This document shows, piece after piece, positions 27,455-37,001 of a stretch of 64,000 nucleotides of DNA. The notes under the pieces were generated by a model, which searched no databases, was not told where the DNA came from, and saw only the letters and a list, made by a program, of their open reading frames with translations. Positions within the stretch are counted from its first letter, which is position 1; the number at the start of each line of letters is the position of its first letter. The position numbers and the translations under genes are program-made. Origin of the DNA: Flavobacterium alkalisoli (GTDB lineage Bacteria > Bacteroidota > Bacteroidia > Flavobacteriales > Flavobacteriaceae); NCBI RefSeq assembly GCF_008000935.1, contig NZ_CP042831.1:62001-126000 (forward strand). Direction: 5' to 3'.

Positions 27455-28561
27455 TTATCCTGCTTTTTTGATATAATCTGTAGGCGTGCAGCCCATAATA
27501 TTTTTAAAATGCCTGTTAAAAGAAACTTTAGAGTTAAATCCGCTTTCAAAAGCTATTTCTTCCATTGTTAGCTGCCCATCGGAAGTCTGTAAAAGAGAAC
27601 AGGAATAGTCAATTCTGTACTTATTAATAAACTGGTTAAAGTTTTCACCTATATACACATTAAACAACTGTGTTAAGTGATGCTTTGAGAGCTTCATCCT
27701 TTCAGCAAGAGCTTCAAGTGATATCTCATTATCCAGATAAACCTTCTCTTCTTCAAACAAATAAAGAAGCTTTTCCTCATAATCTTCAAAAACACTTTCA
27801 TTAAGAGCAGACTTAGAATACTTCTGCCTGTTCATAATGACTATCATATCAGAAGTAGGATCTTCGGGATTTTCCTTTATTTCCTTCTTATAATTTTCTT
27901 CATTATTACCTTTAAAGTAACTTACGAAGACATGAACCTTATACCTGAAACCCAGAAGAATCAGGAACAATGAAGAGCAATAAAGTATTGATGCCACAAC
28001 CTCAAAGTCTACAGTTTGTCCCATCATAAACTGATTAGAGATAAACACCATCAGGGTAACAGACATGCAGGTTAAAACAAAAGCCGAAATTTTTATCAGC
28101 TTATTAGCCAAAGGGTTGTCTTCATGCTTTTCATTTTCATAAAATAAAATCCAGCCGGAATAATAGGTTAAAGAAAAAGCAATACTTAAAAACAGCACTA
28201 TATTATACATATATAAATACCCCCTTAGCAAAGGAACTTCTGCCATGACCAGATAAACTATCATAGCTACAAAGGAAGGGGCATAATGCAGGTAAAGTTT
28301 TCTTTTAACAAAATCATCGTTAATTAATGACTTAACCGCAAAATACATAAATGGTCCATAGCACAAAAAGAAGGGAATAGCCATAAACTTAAAGTCTTTC
28401 CCAACCAAAAGGCTTAAAAGAGCGAAGACTGACTGCATGGAAGCAAACAGTAAAAAGGCATTACAAATCCTGTCGAATAACAAAACCGACTTGATTTGCC
28501 TTGCCATATATAGCGTAGCTAAGGCAAGCACAAAGGCGCCTATTAGTATCAATTCAATCAT
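27455..28561 (-). CDS. Membrane-bound AraC-family transcriptional regulator
   Basis: 368 aa. About the first 225 residues are strongly hydrophobic, with six or seven probable membrane helices. A charged linker (about 225-265) leads to a C-terminal AraC/XylS double helix-turn-helix (about 270-366), with ISLEALAERMKLSKHHLTQLF as the first helix pair and IAFESGFNSKVSFNRHFKN as the second. This layout, a membrane sensor module directly fused to a DNA-binding domain, is common in Bacteroidota; signal and target genes are unknown. It stands alone, with its own terminator, divergent from the sensor kinase gene and downstream of an 800-bp gap that also fronts the giant surface gene, so control of that locus is possible but not shown. 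Confidence 0.88.
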   Translation of the reverse strand: MIELILIGAFVLALATLYMARQIKSVLLFDRICNAFLLFASMQSVFALLSLLVGKDFKFMAIPFFLCYGPFMYFAVKSLINDDFVKRKLYLHYAPSFVAMIVYLVMAEVPLLRGYLYMYNIVLFLSIAFSLTYYSGWILFYENEKHEDNPLANKLIKISAFVLTCMSVTLMVFISNQFMMGQTVDFEVVASILYCSSLFLILLGFRYKVHVFVSYFKGNNEENYKKEIKENPEDPTSDMIVIMNRQKYSKSALNESVFEDYEEKLLYLFEEEKVYLDNEISLEALAERMKLSKHHLTQLFNVYIGENFNQFINKYRIDYSCSLLQTSDGQLTMEEIAFESGFNSKVSFNRHFKNIMGCTPTDYIKKAG

Positions 28562-28952
28562 AAGGTGTAATCAATATATGCAACAGGTGCAGTAAGAGAT
28601 TAGATCATACTTGAAATTAGATAACAGAGATTGTATAAACAACCTGTAAGCATAGCCGCCAACAGTTTGAATATAACAATACTGTAGTCCTAATTAAGAT
28701 ATGAAACCTGATTGAAAAGCATTAATAATATGCCTGACACTTAAAGAGGGGGTTTCTAAGAATAGTAGCATTAGTAAATTAATTTAGTTGATACATTATT
28801 TATATTGGGGACTACAAAACTATATATTTAATTCATAACATTCTATAGTTTTATTGCTTATATTATGTAGAATTATTTCTACAAGCGCATTAATCGTAAA
28901 AAAACATACCATATATTTGACTTATAAATAAAAAAAATTCATCAGCCCCCTA
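28562..28952. other. Divergent promoter region between AraC-type regulator and sensor kinase
   Basis: 391 bp without a gene. It has a 9-bp inverted repeat AAAACTATA/TATAGTTTT (28816-28824 and 28844-28852), a smaller one GTAGAA/TTCTAC (28867-28882) and a TATATTTG -7-like element (28912-28919) before the kinase. The two inverted repeats sit where operators would be expected. Confidence 0.5.
28912..28919 (+). promoter_or_regulatory. TAnnTTTG -7-like element for the sensor kinase gene
   Basis: TATATTTG fits the Bacteroidota -7 consensus and lies 33 bp before the start codon. I see no TTG at the usual -33 distance, so support is partial. Confidence 0.4.
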
Positions 28953-31900
28953 ATGAATTATTTAAAGTCTGTTTTTTTACTACTGTTATTAAGTAACAGC
29001 ATATCCTTTTTTGCACAGGAGAACTTTAGGCATGTATGGTATACTGCCGATGATAACACATTGCCTCAAAATACCATAAGTGCTATAATAAAAGACAAAT
29101 ACGGCTATATATGGCTGTCTACAGAGAGTGGATTAGCCAAGTTTGACGGACAGGTTTTCAAAATATACAATACCGATAATATTGACGGACTAATATCCAA
29201 CAGGATACGTTTGTTTGCAGGGAAACCTGAAAAAGACAGTATCTATCTTTTGAATGAAAACAATCAACTTTTACTTATTAACAAACGGACTGTTATAAAT
29301 TTAAAGACAAAAATACCTCAGCCCTTTAAGAGCATACAGGATATGCTCAGGTATAATTACAACCCTTTATTATCGTTATCTTTTACAGATGATAAAGAAT
29401 ATCTTGACATTGTAGCAGGAAACAACCTTTATATAATAGGAAACGACAGCATTAAACTATATAACCTTAAGAGGGAAAAAATTAATGAGACTGCATACAG
29501 ATATCCAAAAAAGGCTCAGTTCTACACAATAGGAAACACATTGTATCTTGACAGTAAAAATGCAGCTTTAAAGTTTACGGGGCTTAAAACCAACAATATA
29601 AAATACGATCGTACATTTAAAGAATCATATTATCTTTTTACCAATAACCAATGCGGACAGTCTTTTATATATAGTGACAGGAAATTATACTATCTAAAAG
29701 AACACCAAAATTATATAGAAACAATATTGGTCTCAAATCATTTTGATGTTCCTCACAACAATATCGTCTCTTTTTACTACGATGAGCCTAACCATGTTTT
29801 ATATCTGGGAAGTTCGAATAAAGGATTATTAGTGATAAAAGAGCAGGGATTTAAACACATTGAGCCCATACTTTCTCATTCTACAGGAACAGATGGAGTA
29901 TACTATGCACTGGAAAAATTTGGCAATAATAATATCCTCAGCAGTACAGGAGAGATCTTTAATGTCAAAGGAAAAAACAAAACAAACAATATCGCCGGTT
30001 TCTCTGACAAGTACATGCTGGTAGTTGACAATGATGGAGATATATGGACCAAATACAGCCGTCATTTATATCGTTTCAGAAAAAACAGTGATTACAAAGA
30101 TTATGATCACTGGAAATTAAATGGAAGTATAACTACATTAACTAAATCCTCCGATGGTACAATATGGGTAGGCACTTTCAATAAGAAAAATCAACCTGGA
30201 GGCTATATTTACTTTTTAGAACCCAATGATAAAAATTGTAATCCACAACTTTTTCTAAAAGTAAAAGAGGTTCCGGCATCAATGGCAATAACTGACAATA
30301 AAACTATATGGACAGGTACATGGAAAGGACTTTACAAATATGACATTAAAACAAAAGAAGGCTATAAAATAAAGGATTTCCCTAAATGTCAGGTCAGGTC
30401 CCTTTATATAGAACCAACAGGCGAAGTATGGGCCTGTAGTTATGGTAAAGGTTTTTATCTATACAAAGATTCTGTTACCACCTCCTTCCCTACCGATAAA
30501 CATAAATACCTGCTTACATCACATTGTATTACAGAAGATGTAAACGGGTTTTTCTGGATCACTACCAACAAAGGCTTATTTCAGGTAAAAAAACAGGATT
30601 TACTAAATTATGCCAACAAAAAGAACACAGGCATCTATTATCATTATTACAATAAAAACTCAGGCTTTCCTAATAACGAATTTAATGGCGGATGCCAGCC
30701 TTGCAGCGTATACTTAAATAATGAAACTATATTCTTCCCCTCTATGGAAGGAATAGTTTATTTCAATACGGCCGACATTAATGCTATTATACCTGATAGT
30801 CCTATTTATATTGACGAAATAACTATTGACAACACTCCGGTTCCTGCTTTTGAAAAGATTTCAGTTGATCGCGATTTTACCAGAATAAGTTTCGTTATAA
30901 GCAGTCCTTATTATGGAGAACCTTATAATGAGAACATTGAATTTATGCTTAAAGGGCCCATACATCAAGGATGGACACTTCTAACAGAAAAATCAATATC
31001 ATTCTCAACGCTGCCTCATGGAGACTATATTTTAAAAACAAGAAAGCTTAACGGATTTGGGTCAGGATGGATTTATAAAGACATCAAATTCACTGTAGAG
31101 CCGGCTTTCTGGCAAACTAACTGGTTTATTATTATTGCAATAATAAGCGGTATAAGTTTAGTATATCTTATTATAAAACTAAGGATACGGTACATACGTT
31201 ATAAAAACACCTTGCTGGAGAACAAAGTACTTATACAAACTACCCAACTACAGGAAACCATTACCACTTTAAGAAAAACAAAAGATGACCTGAGCAAACA
31301 AATAGAAAACCACAAAAGGCTTATAAAATCAATAACTCACGACATTAAGAGCCCTCTTAAATTCCTCTCTATCACAGGACGGTATATCTATAATAATATT
31401 GATACCGAAAAAGATTCTGTAAAGGAAAACCTGCAGGCTATGTACACCTCATCTTTTCAGTTATACCATTTTGTAGACAACTTTTTAGAATATGCTAAAG
31501 AGACTGACATAAGTGATAATGAATCGGACCCATATTCATTATATCGTTTAGCAAAAGAAAAAATCTTATTCTTTAAAAACATTGCACAACTTCAAAAAAC
31601 TGAGCTTTTTAATACGATTCCAAAAAGCTACAGCACAACCATAAACAGGCATTTATTGGCCATTATCCTGCACAACCTTGTTGATAATGCTACTAAAAAT
31701 ACTTTTGAAGGAAAAATAACACTTAGTGCCCAGGTTAGCGAGCACACTTTATCCATATCTGTTGAGGATACCGGAAAAGGTATGACCAAAACAGACCTGG
31801 AATACTATAACAACCTGCTTCAGGGTTATATAAAGCCTGAAGAAGATTCATCCGCTAGTAAAGGAATGGGGTTACCAATGATTGCAGAGCTCTTAAATAT

Positions 31901-31973
31901 ATTAAAAGGTAAAGTGAAAATACTATCTCAAAAAGACGGCGGTACAACAATTACCATCTCATTTAACCTATAA
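28953..31973 (+). CDS. Two-component sensor histidine kinase with periplasmic beta-propeller
   Basis: 1006 aa. A signal peptide (about 1-21, ending FFAQ) leads to a long periplasmic region of propeller repeats (about 25-640, with units such as IWLSTESGLAKFDG and GTIWVGT) and a Y_Y_Y domain (about 650-715). One membrane helix (about 723-743) and a coiled coil follow. The cytoplasmic kinase core has the phosphorylated His at about 796 (THDIKSPL), an N-box HNLVDNA (about 907-913), a G1 box DTGKGM and a G2 box SKGMGLP. It is not a hybrid: no receiver or AraC domain follows. The response regulator gene converges on it with a 6-bp overlap, so they are the likely pair. The ligand is unknown. Confidence 0.9.
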   Translation: MNYLKSVFLLLLLSNSISFFAQENFRHVWYTADDNTLPQNTISAIIKDKYGYIWLSTESGLAKFDGQVFKIYNTDNIDGLISNRIRLFAGKPEKDSIYLLNENNQLLLINKRTVINLKTKIPQPFKSIQDMLRYNYNPLLSLSFTDDKEYLDIVAGNNLYIIGNDSIKLYNLKREKINETAYRYPKKAQFYTIGNTLYLDSKNAALKFTGLKTNNIKYDRTFKESYYLFTNNQCGQSFIYSDRKLYYLKEHQNYIETILVSNHFDVPHNNIVSFYYDEPNHVLYLGSSNKGLLVIKEQGFKHIEPILSHSTGTDGVYYALEKFGNNNILSSTGEIFNVKGKNKTNNIAGFSDKYMLVVDNDGDIWTKYSRHLYRFRKNSDYKDYDHWKLNGSITTLTKSSDGTIWVGTFNKKNQPGGYIYFLEPNDKNCNPQLFLKVKEVPASMAITDNKTIWTGTWKGLYKYDIKTKEGYKIKDFPKCQVRSLYIEPTGEVWACSYGKGFYLYKDSVTTSFPTDKHKYLLTSHCITEDVNGFFWITTNKGLFQVKKQDLLNYANKKNTGIYYHYYNKNSGFPNNEFNGGCQPCSVYLNNETIFFPSMEGIVYFNTADINAIIPDSPIYIDEITIDNTPVPAFEKISVDRDFTRISFVISSPYYGEPYNENIEFMLKGPIHQGWTLLTEKSISFSTLPHGDYILKTRKLNGFGSGWIYKDIKFTVEPAFWQTNWFIIIAIISGISLVYLIIKLRIRYIRYKNTLLENKVLIQTTQLQETITTLRKTKDDLSKQIENHKRLIKSITHDIKSPLKFLSITGRYIYNNIDTEKDSVKENLQAMYTSSFQLYHFVDNFLEYAKETDISDNESDPYSLYRLAKEKILFFKNIAQLQKTELFNTIPKSYSTTINRHLLAIILHNLVDNATKNTFEGKITLSAQVSEHTLSISVEDTGKGMTKTDLEYYNNLLQGYIKPEEDSSASKGMGLPMIAELLNILKGKVKILSQKDGGTTITISFNL

Positions 31974-32597
31974 ACTATTACGGTAAATATTAAATTTCTC
32001 TGCCAGGGAAACAACATTATTAATGCCAAGCTTTTCAAAAATCCGGCTCTTATAAGTACTTACAGTAGACATCTTAATATCAAGTCTGTTGGCAATTTCA
32101 AGGTTCCCCTCTCCCTTTGCCAAAAGATCAGCAATTTCCATTTCCCTGTTAGAAAGGCTTTCAAGAGGATTTTCCGGTATTTTATTAATTACACTTTCAA
32201 AAACCCTGTCTTTTATTTTATCACTAAAATATCTCCCTCCCCTAAGTATTTCACTTACAGCCTCTATAATTTTATCCTCAGAGCTTAACTTGTTGAGATA
32301 GCCGTCTACGCCGGCATGAATATACCTAACGGCATACTGATCTTCATCATACGCAGAAAACATCAGTACCTTTATTGAAGACTGTATTTCCTTTATATTG
32401 TTAATCATCCCAACATTATTACCTCCGGGTAAGTTAATATCTAAAAGGATTAGGTTTATGGATTGTTTTTTTAATATTTCTGCTATTTCGCTAAAGCTTT
32501 CTGCATGATAAATGTTCACACTATTAAATGCCTCCCTTAAAATCAATGCTACACCCTGCCTTACAACACTATGGTCATCGGCTATTAATATATTCAT
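31968..32597 (-). CDS. Response regulator, NarL/FixJ family
   Basis: 209 aa. The receiver domain (about 1-120) has the acidic pair at D7-D8, the phosphoacceptor Asp in LILLDINLPGG (D53) and the conserved Lys near 103 (YLNKLS). A LuxR-type helix-turn-helix (about 145-205) contains LSNREMEIADLLAKGEGN and STVSTYKSRIFEKLGI. It is the probable partner of the propeller kinase encoded convergently; their 3' ends overlap by 6 bp and no terminator separates them, so the transcripts may overlap antisense. A GTGGGGATATAAC motif lies 11 bp in front of the start codon. Confidence 0.92.
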   Translation of the reverse strand: MNILIADDHSVVRQGVALILREAFNSVNIYHAESFSEIAEILKKQSINLILLDINLPGGNNVGMINNIKEIQSSIKVLMFSAYDEDQYAVRYIHAGVDGYLNKLSSEDKIIEAVSEILRGGRYFSDKIKDRVFESVINKIPENPLESLSNREMEIADLLAKGEGNLEIANRLDIKMSTVSTYKSRIFEKLGINNVVSLAEKFNIYRNSL

Positions 32598-32902
32598 ACT
32601 ATTTTTTGGTTACAGGTGGGGATATAACTCTTGCGATAAATGTACATAAAAAATTAAGAATATCTTAAAGCCTGCAAACCAACTAATCATTTTTTTAACA
32701 TTTTTTAAATACTAAATGTTAAAAATATCTTATCACTTGTTATATATCATAAAATTTTAATTTAATTTTAACTTAATACTTATTCATTATCTTAACACTA
32801 AAAGCCATACAACATATATCGAGCAACAATAATTTCAAAACTGTCTGTAAGCAATTTATAAAGTTTATATAACCTATTCTACTAATCAATAAATGCAGAA
32901 AT
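32598..32902. other. Divergent intergenic region between response regulator and aquaporin
   Basis: 305 bp, AT-rich and without a gene. The only notable element is a G-rich motif (32608-32632) next to the response regulator start. No clear TAnnTTTG element was found. Confidence 0.5.
32608..32632 (+). promoter_or_regulatory. GTGGGGATA motif in front of the response regulator
   Basis: GTTA-CAGGTGGGGATA-TAAC has 4-bp inverted arms around the same G-rich core found four times behind the OmpA-like gene. It lies in the leader of the minus-strand response regulator. Confidence 0.4.
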
Positions 32903-33592
32903 ATGACAAAAAAATTAGTTGCAGAATTTATAGGTACTTTCTGGCTGGTGCTGGGAGGTTGCGGTAGTGCCGTATTAGCCTGTTCTTTTCCTGAATTTGG
33001 TATTGGATTTACCGGTGTTGCCCTCGCCTTTGGTTTAACTGTTTTGACTATGGCATTTGCCATAGGGCACATATCAGGATGTCATTTAAACCCTGCCGTA
33101 TCAATAGGGTTGTGTGTTGGCGGAAGATTTAGCGCAAAAGAGCTTATCCCCTACATTATATCGCAGGTTTTAGGAGGAATGCTTGCCGCTTATGTATTGT
33201 ATACAATAGCATCGGGCAAAGAAGGTTTTGTAGCCGGCGGATTTGCCGCAAATGGCTTTGGCGAACACTCTCCCGGCGGATACAGCATGTCGGCCGTAAT
33301 ACTTTGTGAGATCGTAATGACCTTTATGTTTCTCATAATTATATTAGGTTCTACAGATGAAAGAGCTCCAAAAGGACTCGCTCCTGTTGCCATTGGCCTT
33401 GGCCTTACATTAATTCACCTTATAAGCATACCTGTAAGTAATACATCGGTAAACCCTGCCCGTAGCACAAGCCAGGTACTTTTTGCCGATGCCTGGGCAG
33501 TACAACAACTATGGGTATTTTGGGTAGCCCCAATAGTGGGAGCCGTACTGGCTGGATTAGTCTACAAAGGTTTTTTTGAGAAAAAAGAATAA
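32903..33592 (+). CDS. aqpZ: Aquaporin Z (MIP-family channel)
   Basis: 229 aa. Six hydrophobic segments and two re-entrant pore motifs are visible: HLNPAVSIG near residue 62 and VNPARS near residue 183. The N-terminus ([22 protein letters not shown]) and length match bacterial AqpZ, an inner-membrane water channel. The Arg after the second NPA is present, as in selective aquaporins. It is monocistronic, with a hairpin terminator 25 bp behind the stop codon. Confidence 0.95.
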   Translation: MTKKLVAEFIGTFWLVLGGCGSAVLACSFPEFGIGFTGVALAFGLTVLTMAFAIGHISGCHLNPAVSIGLCVGGRFSAKELIPYIISQVLGGMLAAYVLYTIASGKEGFVAGGFAANGFGEHSPGGYSMSAVILCEIVMTFMFLIIILGSTDERAPKGLAPVAIGLGLTLIHLISIPVSNTSVNPARSTSQVLFADAWAVQQLWVFWVAPIVGAVLAGLVYKGFFEKKE

Positions 33593-33614
33593 CATCAAAA
33601 ACAAATAAATAACT

Positions 33615-33652
33615 AAGGGATAGACTTTTAACGCTATCCCTTTTATTTTTTA
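33615..33652 (+). terminator. Terminator of aqpZ
   Basis: AAGGGATAG (33615-33623) and CTATCCCTT (33634-33642) form a 9-bp stem followed by a T-rich tract. Confidence 0.88.
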
Positions 33653-33726
33653 ATATGCGTGCATAAAAAATTTCCCGAAGCCAAATAATTTGTAACTTGG
33701 TAGAAATTAATTCAGAATCAAAAATT

Positions 33727-34608
33727 ATGAACTATACAAATAAAATGCTTCGCGATAATGCCCTTGAAGATAAGGTAATTGTAGTAACCGGAGGCGGTAG
33801 CGGACTAGGGAAATCCATGACAAAATATTTCATGGAACTCGGCGCTAAAGTAGCCATTACCTCACGTGATCTTGAAAAACTGCAAAACACGGCAAAAGAA
33901 CTGGAGCAGGAAACAGGAGGAAAATGCCTGGCCGTGCAATGTGATGTTCGCCATTATGAAGAAGTAGAAAACATGCTTCAGGCTGTTTTAAAAGAATATG
34001 GTAAAGTAGATGTACTGCTTAATAATGCTGCCGGTAATTTTATTTCACCTACAGAACGATTATCTGCAAATGCTTTCGATACTATTATAGACATAGTACT
34101 TAAAGGTTCTAAAAACTGTACCCTAGCATTTGGTAAGCACTGGATAGACACAAAACAAAAAAACTCTACCGTACTAAATATTGTTACTACTTATGCCTGG
34201 ACAGGATCTGCTTATGTAGTTCCAAGTGCAACGGCAAAAGCCGGTGTACTGGCAATGACCCGAAGCCTTGCTGTAGAGTGGGCTAAATACGGTATAAGAT
34301 CTAACGCAATTGCTCCAGGCCCCTTCCCTACTAAAGGTGCATGGGACAGACTATTACCCGGTGACTTAAAAGAGAAATTTGACTTAGCAAAAAAAGTACC
34401 TTTAAAACGTGTAGGTGATCATCAGGAACTTGCTAACCTTGCTGCATATCTCGTTTCCGACTACTCTGCTTATGTTAACGGAGAAGTTATTACGATAGAT
34501 GGTGGTGAATGGCTTAAAGGAGCAGGACAATTCAATTTACTTGAAGCTATACCTGAAGAAATGTGGGATATGCTTGAAGCTATGATTAAAGCAAAGAAAA
34601 ACAAATAG
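33727..34608 (+). CDS. SDR-family oxidoreductase, 2,4-dienoyl-CoA reductase type
   Basis: 293 aa from the ATG at 33727; an upstream in-frame TTG (33697) is less likely. The Rossmann motif TGGGSGLGKS lies near the N-terminus, with NNAAG in the middle. Instead of the usual YxxxK, the active-site region reads SATAK followed by GVLAMTRSLAVEWAKYG. That Ser/Lys pair and the following sequence resemble NADPH-dependent 2,4-dienoyl-CoA reductases (DECR1-like), which act in beta-oxidation of unsaturated fatty acids. The C-terminus is also family-like (GGEWLKGAGQFN). It is a single-gene transcript closed by a strong terminator. The substrate is inferred from motifs. Confidence 0.88.
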   Translation: MNYTNKMLRDNALEDKVIVVTGGGSGLGKSMTKYFMELGAKVAITSRDLEKLQNTAKELEQETGGKCLAVQCDVRHYEEVENMLQAVLKEYGKVDVLLNNAAGNFISPTERLSANAFDTIIDIVLKGSKNCTLAFGKHWIDTKQKNSTVLNIVTTYAWTGSAYVVPSATAKAGVLAMTRSLAVEWAKYGIRSNAIAPGPFPTKGAWDRLLPGDLKEKFDLAKKVPLKRVGDHQELANLAAYLVSDYSAYVNGEVITIDGGEWLKGAGQFNLLEAIPEEMWDMLEAMIKAKKNK

Positions 34609-34630
34609 TTACAAAACAAGCACTATATAA

Positions 34631-34666
34631 TTAAGCCCGAAATTGAAATTCGGGCTTAATTTTTTT
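34631..34666 (+). terminator. Terminator of the SDR gene
   Basis: TTAAGCCCGAA (34631-34641) and TTCGGGCTTAA (34649-34659) are perfect 11-bp arms followed by seven T. Confidence 0.92.
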
Positions 34667-34698
34667 ACGTTATTTAGATTAAGTTTAAATTAAAACAA

Positions 34699-34706
34699 TA
34701 TCTTTG
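34699..34706 (+). promoter_or_regulatory. TAnnTTTG -7 element for the HmuY-like gene
   Basis: TATCTTTG exactly fits the Bacteroidota -7 consensus and lies 35 bp in front of the start codon, in the short gap behind the SDR terminator. The -33 TTG is not evident. Confidence 0.6.
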
Positions 34707-34741
34707 CGTCGTTATTTTAAATAAATCTAAATAAACAAAAC

Positions 34742-36049
34742 ATGAAAAAAGCTTTACTTTTATTAGCTTCTATTGTCCTTGGGTTTACAGCTACAGCCCA
34801 GGAAGTAGACGAAAACGGATATACAACCGTAAATGTTTCTATGCAGCCTGCTTATACTAATCAGGTATATTTTAAGTTAGCAACCAATACACAAACCCCT
34901 GTAGTTACATCAAGCTGGGATATTGCCTTTCAAAAAGCGAGCGGTATGAATCTTGGCGCTGTAAGGGTAAACGACGGTAAAGTTACCTGCTATGAGGCTT
35001 CAGCAGATATTACAACCTGGGAAACAATAGACGTTGCCAACGAAAGCAGTTGGACACAGCTTTACAATTCTGAAACAGAATGGAGCATAGGTGCTTTTGA
35101 TAACGGAAGCGAAAACACACCTTCATTTGGTTTTGGATGGGGCTTGTACAATATATCAACACATCATGTTACTGGTACAAGAATTTTTGTACTTAAAACT
35201 TCGGCAACTAATTACAAGAAATTAATCCTTCAGGACCTTGACCCAATGGCCGGCACATTTACATTTAAATATGCAACATGGAACGGTACAGAATGGTCTG
35301 CAGATGAAACTGCTGTTATTGACTTCTCTGACAATGAAGGAACAGAATTCATTTACTATTCAATGGAAACTAACAACACTGTATCAGTAGCACCTGCTGA
35401 TACTGATTGGGATTTTGTATTCAACAAATACTACGGAGAAGTTTCTATGGGAGGTACAGAAACTGTTATGTACTCAGTAACCGGTGCCTTACACAATAGC
35501 AACACGGGTATAACTGTGGCAGTAAAAGATGAAGCAGGAGAAACTACCGGCGATATTACATTACCGGCAGAAGAAGATTATACTGAAGAAATTAATACTA
35601 TTGGTGACGACTGGAAAGCATTTAACCAATCTACAATGTCATATACTATTCCTGAAAAGACATATTACGTTAAGTATGATGACGGAACTGTTTACAGAAT
35701 GTACTTCCTTACATTTGAAGGTACAGCAACAGGTAATCTGAGCTTTAAATACAAAAATGTATCAGCAACAATGGGTCTGGGTGATTTTGATACAAACAAA
35801 GCTTCATTCAGCCTTTACCCTAACCCGTCTGCAGACAAAAATGTAACAGTAGCTTACAACAATACAGATTTGACAACAGAGGCAGGCGAGCTTACCATAT
35901 ACTCTATAACAGGAAGCAAAGTTTATCAAACAAAAACAAATGTTTCTCAAACTCAGCAACTAAACCTTTCAGCTCTAAACTCAGGCATGTATATTGTTAA
36001 GTTACAGGCAGGAAACTACACAGAAACCAAAAAATTAATCATAAAATAA
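34742..36049 (+). CDS. Secreted HmuY-like protein with T9SS type A sorting domain
   Basis: 435 aa. The signal peptide (about 1-19) ends in ATAQ. Two similar beta-rich modules follow (about 35-185 and 215-340), each with a pattern like SSWDIAFQKASG or TDWDFVFNKYYG; the second ends in YYVKYDDGTVYRMYF, which resembles the HmuY fold. HmuY proteins bind haem at the cell surface in Porphyromonas; haem binding here is inference only. Residues about 360-435 are a type A T9SS sorting domain: FSLYPNPSADKNVTV, then LTIYSITGSKVYQ, ending YTETKKLIIK. No TonB receptor lies beside it. It has its own promoter element and terminator. Confidence 0.82.
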   Translation: MKKALLLLASIVLGFTATAQEVDENGYTTVNVSMQPAYTNQVYFKLATNTQTPVVTSSWDIAFQKASGMNLGAVRVNDGKVTCYEASADITTWETIDVANESSWTQLYNSETEWSIGAFDNGSENTPSFGFGWGLYNISTHHVTGTRIFVLKTSATNYKKLILQDLDPMAGTFTFKYATWNGTEWSADETAVIDFSDNEGTEFIYYSMETNNTVSVAPADTDWDFVFNKYYGEVSMGGTETVMYSVTGALHNSNTGITVAVKDEAGETTGDITLPAEEDYTEEINTIGDDWKAFNQSTMSYTIPEKTYYVKYDDGTVYRMYFLTFEGTATGNLSFKYKNVSATMGLGDFDTNKASFSLYPNPSADKNVTVAYNNTDLTTEAGELTIYSITGSKVYQTKTNVSQTQQLNLSALNSGMYIVKLQAGNYTETKKLIIK

Positions 36050-36075
36050 ATAATTAAACAAACCAACCTATCTAA

Positions 36076-36109
36076 AAAGCCGGTAATATTTTACCGGCTT
36101 TCTTATTTT
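36076..36109 (+). terminator. Terminator of the HmuY-like gene
   Basis: AAAGCCGGTAA (36076-36086) and TTACCGGCTTT (36091-36101) are perfect 11-bp arms followed by CTTATTTT. Confidence 0.9.
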
Positions 36110-36218
36110 ACAGGGGTTAACAGATTTTGGCATAAAAACAAAAATGAATGTTAACAAATTCCACTTTCAAAAACCATAAATAATTGTATTTTTACGGTTC
36201 TAAAATTATTAAACATTC

Positions 36219-37001
36219 ATGGGTAAGATCATTGCTATTGCCAACCAGAAGGGCGGCGTAGGAAAAACGACAACTTCAGTAAATCTGGCAGCAGCGCTGG
36301 GTGTATTGGAAAAAAAAGTATTACTAATAGATGCTGACCCTCAGGCAAATGCCAGCTCAGGACTTGGCATTGATGTAGAAACTGTAGAAACAGGCACCTA
36401 TCAGATACTGGAACACACCAATACTCCGGATGAGGCTACCATAGACTGTAACGCACCTAATGTTTCGGTTATCCCGGCACACATAGACCTTGTGGCTATT
36501 GAAATTGAGCTTGTGGATAAGGAAAACAGAGAATACATGCTTAAACAGGCGCTGCAAAGCGTTAAGGATAAGTATGATTATATACTGATAGACTGTGCCC
36601 CTTCACTAGGGCTTTTAACGCTTAATGCACTTACAGCGGCAGACTCTGTGGTTATTCCGATACAATGTGAATACTTCGCACTTGAAGGTTTAGGCAAACT
36701 ACTTAATACCATTAAGAGCGTACAGAAGATACATAACCCTTCATTAGACATTGAAGGACTGCTTCTAACCATGTATGATTCTCGCTTAAGGCTTTCTAAC
36801 CAGGTTGTGGAAGAAGTACAGAAACACTTTAACGACATGGTATTTGACACCGTTATACAACGTAATGTTAAGCTAAGCGAGGCGCCAAGTTATGGCGAAA
36901 GCATTATTAACTATGACGCAACAAGTAAAGGAGCGGTTAACTACCTGCACCTTGCTGAAGAAATTATAAAGAAAAACACTAGCACAACAGTAGGTTCATG
37001 A
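36219..37001 (+). CDS. parA: Chromosome-partitioning ATPase ParA (Soj)
   Basis: 260 aa. The deviant Walker A motif KGGVGKTT (residues 11-18) and the downstream LLIDADPQANASSG and YILIDCAPSLG motifs are those of chromosomal ParA/Soj ATPases. Together with ParB bound at parS it helps segregate replication origins, which suggests that the origin may be not far away. It opens an operon: its last four bases overlap the parB start (ATGA). I saw no classical parS palindrome in this window. Confidence 0.96.
   Translation: MGKIIAIANQKGGVGKTTTSVNLAAALGVLEKKVLLIDADPQANASSGLGIDVETVETGTYQILEHTNTPDEATIDCNAPNVSVIPAHIDLVAIEIELVDKENREYMLKQALQSVKDKYDYILIDCAPSLGLLTLNALTAADSVVIPIQCEYFALEGLGKLLNTIKSVQKIHNPSLDIEGLLLTMYDSRLRLSNQVVEEVQKHFNDMVFDTVIQRNVKLSEAPSYGESIINYDATSKGAVNYLHLAEEIIKKNTSTTVGS

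Noticed and set aside
33697..33726. Longer N-terminus for the SDR protein from an upstream TTG
   Set aside because: The ATG at 33727 directly precedes the conserved region; the extra ten residues show no family similarity.
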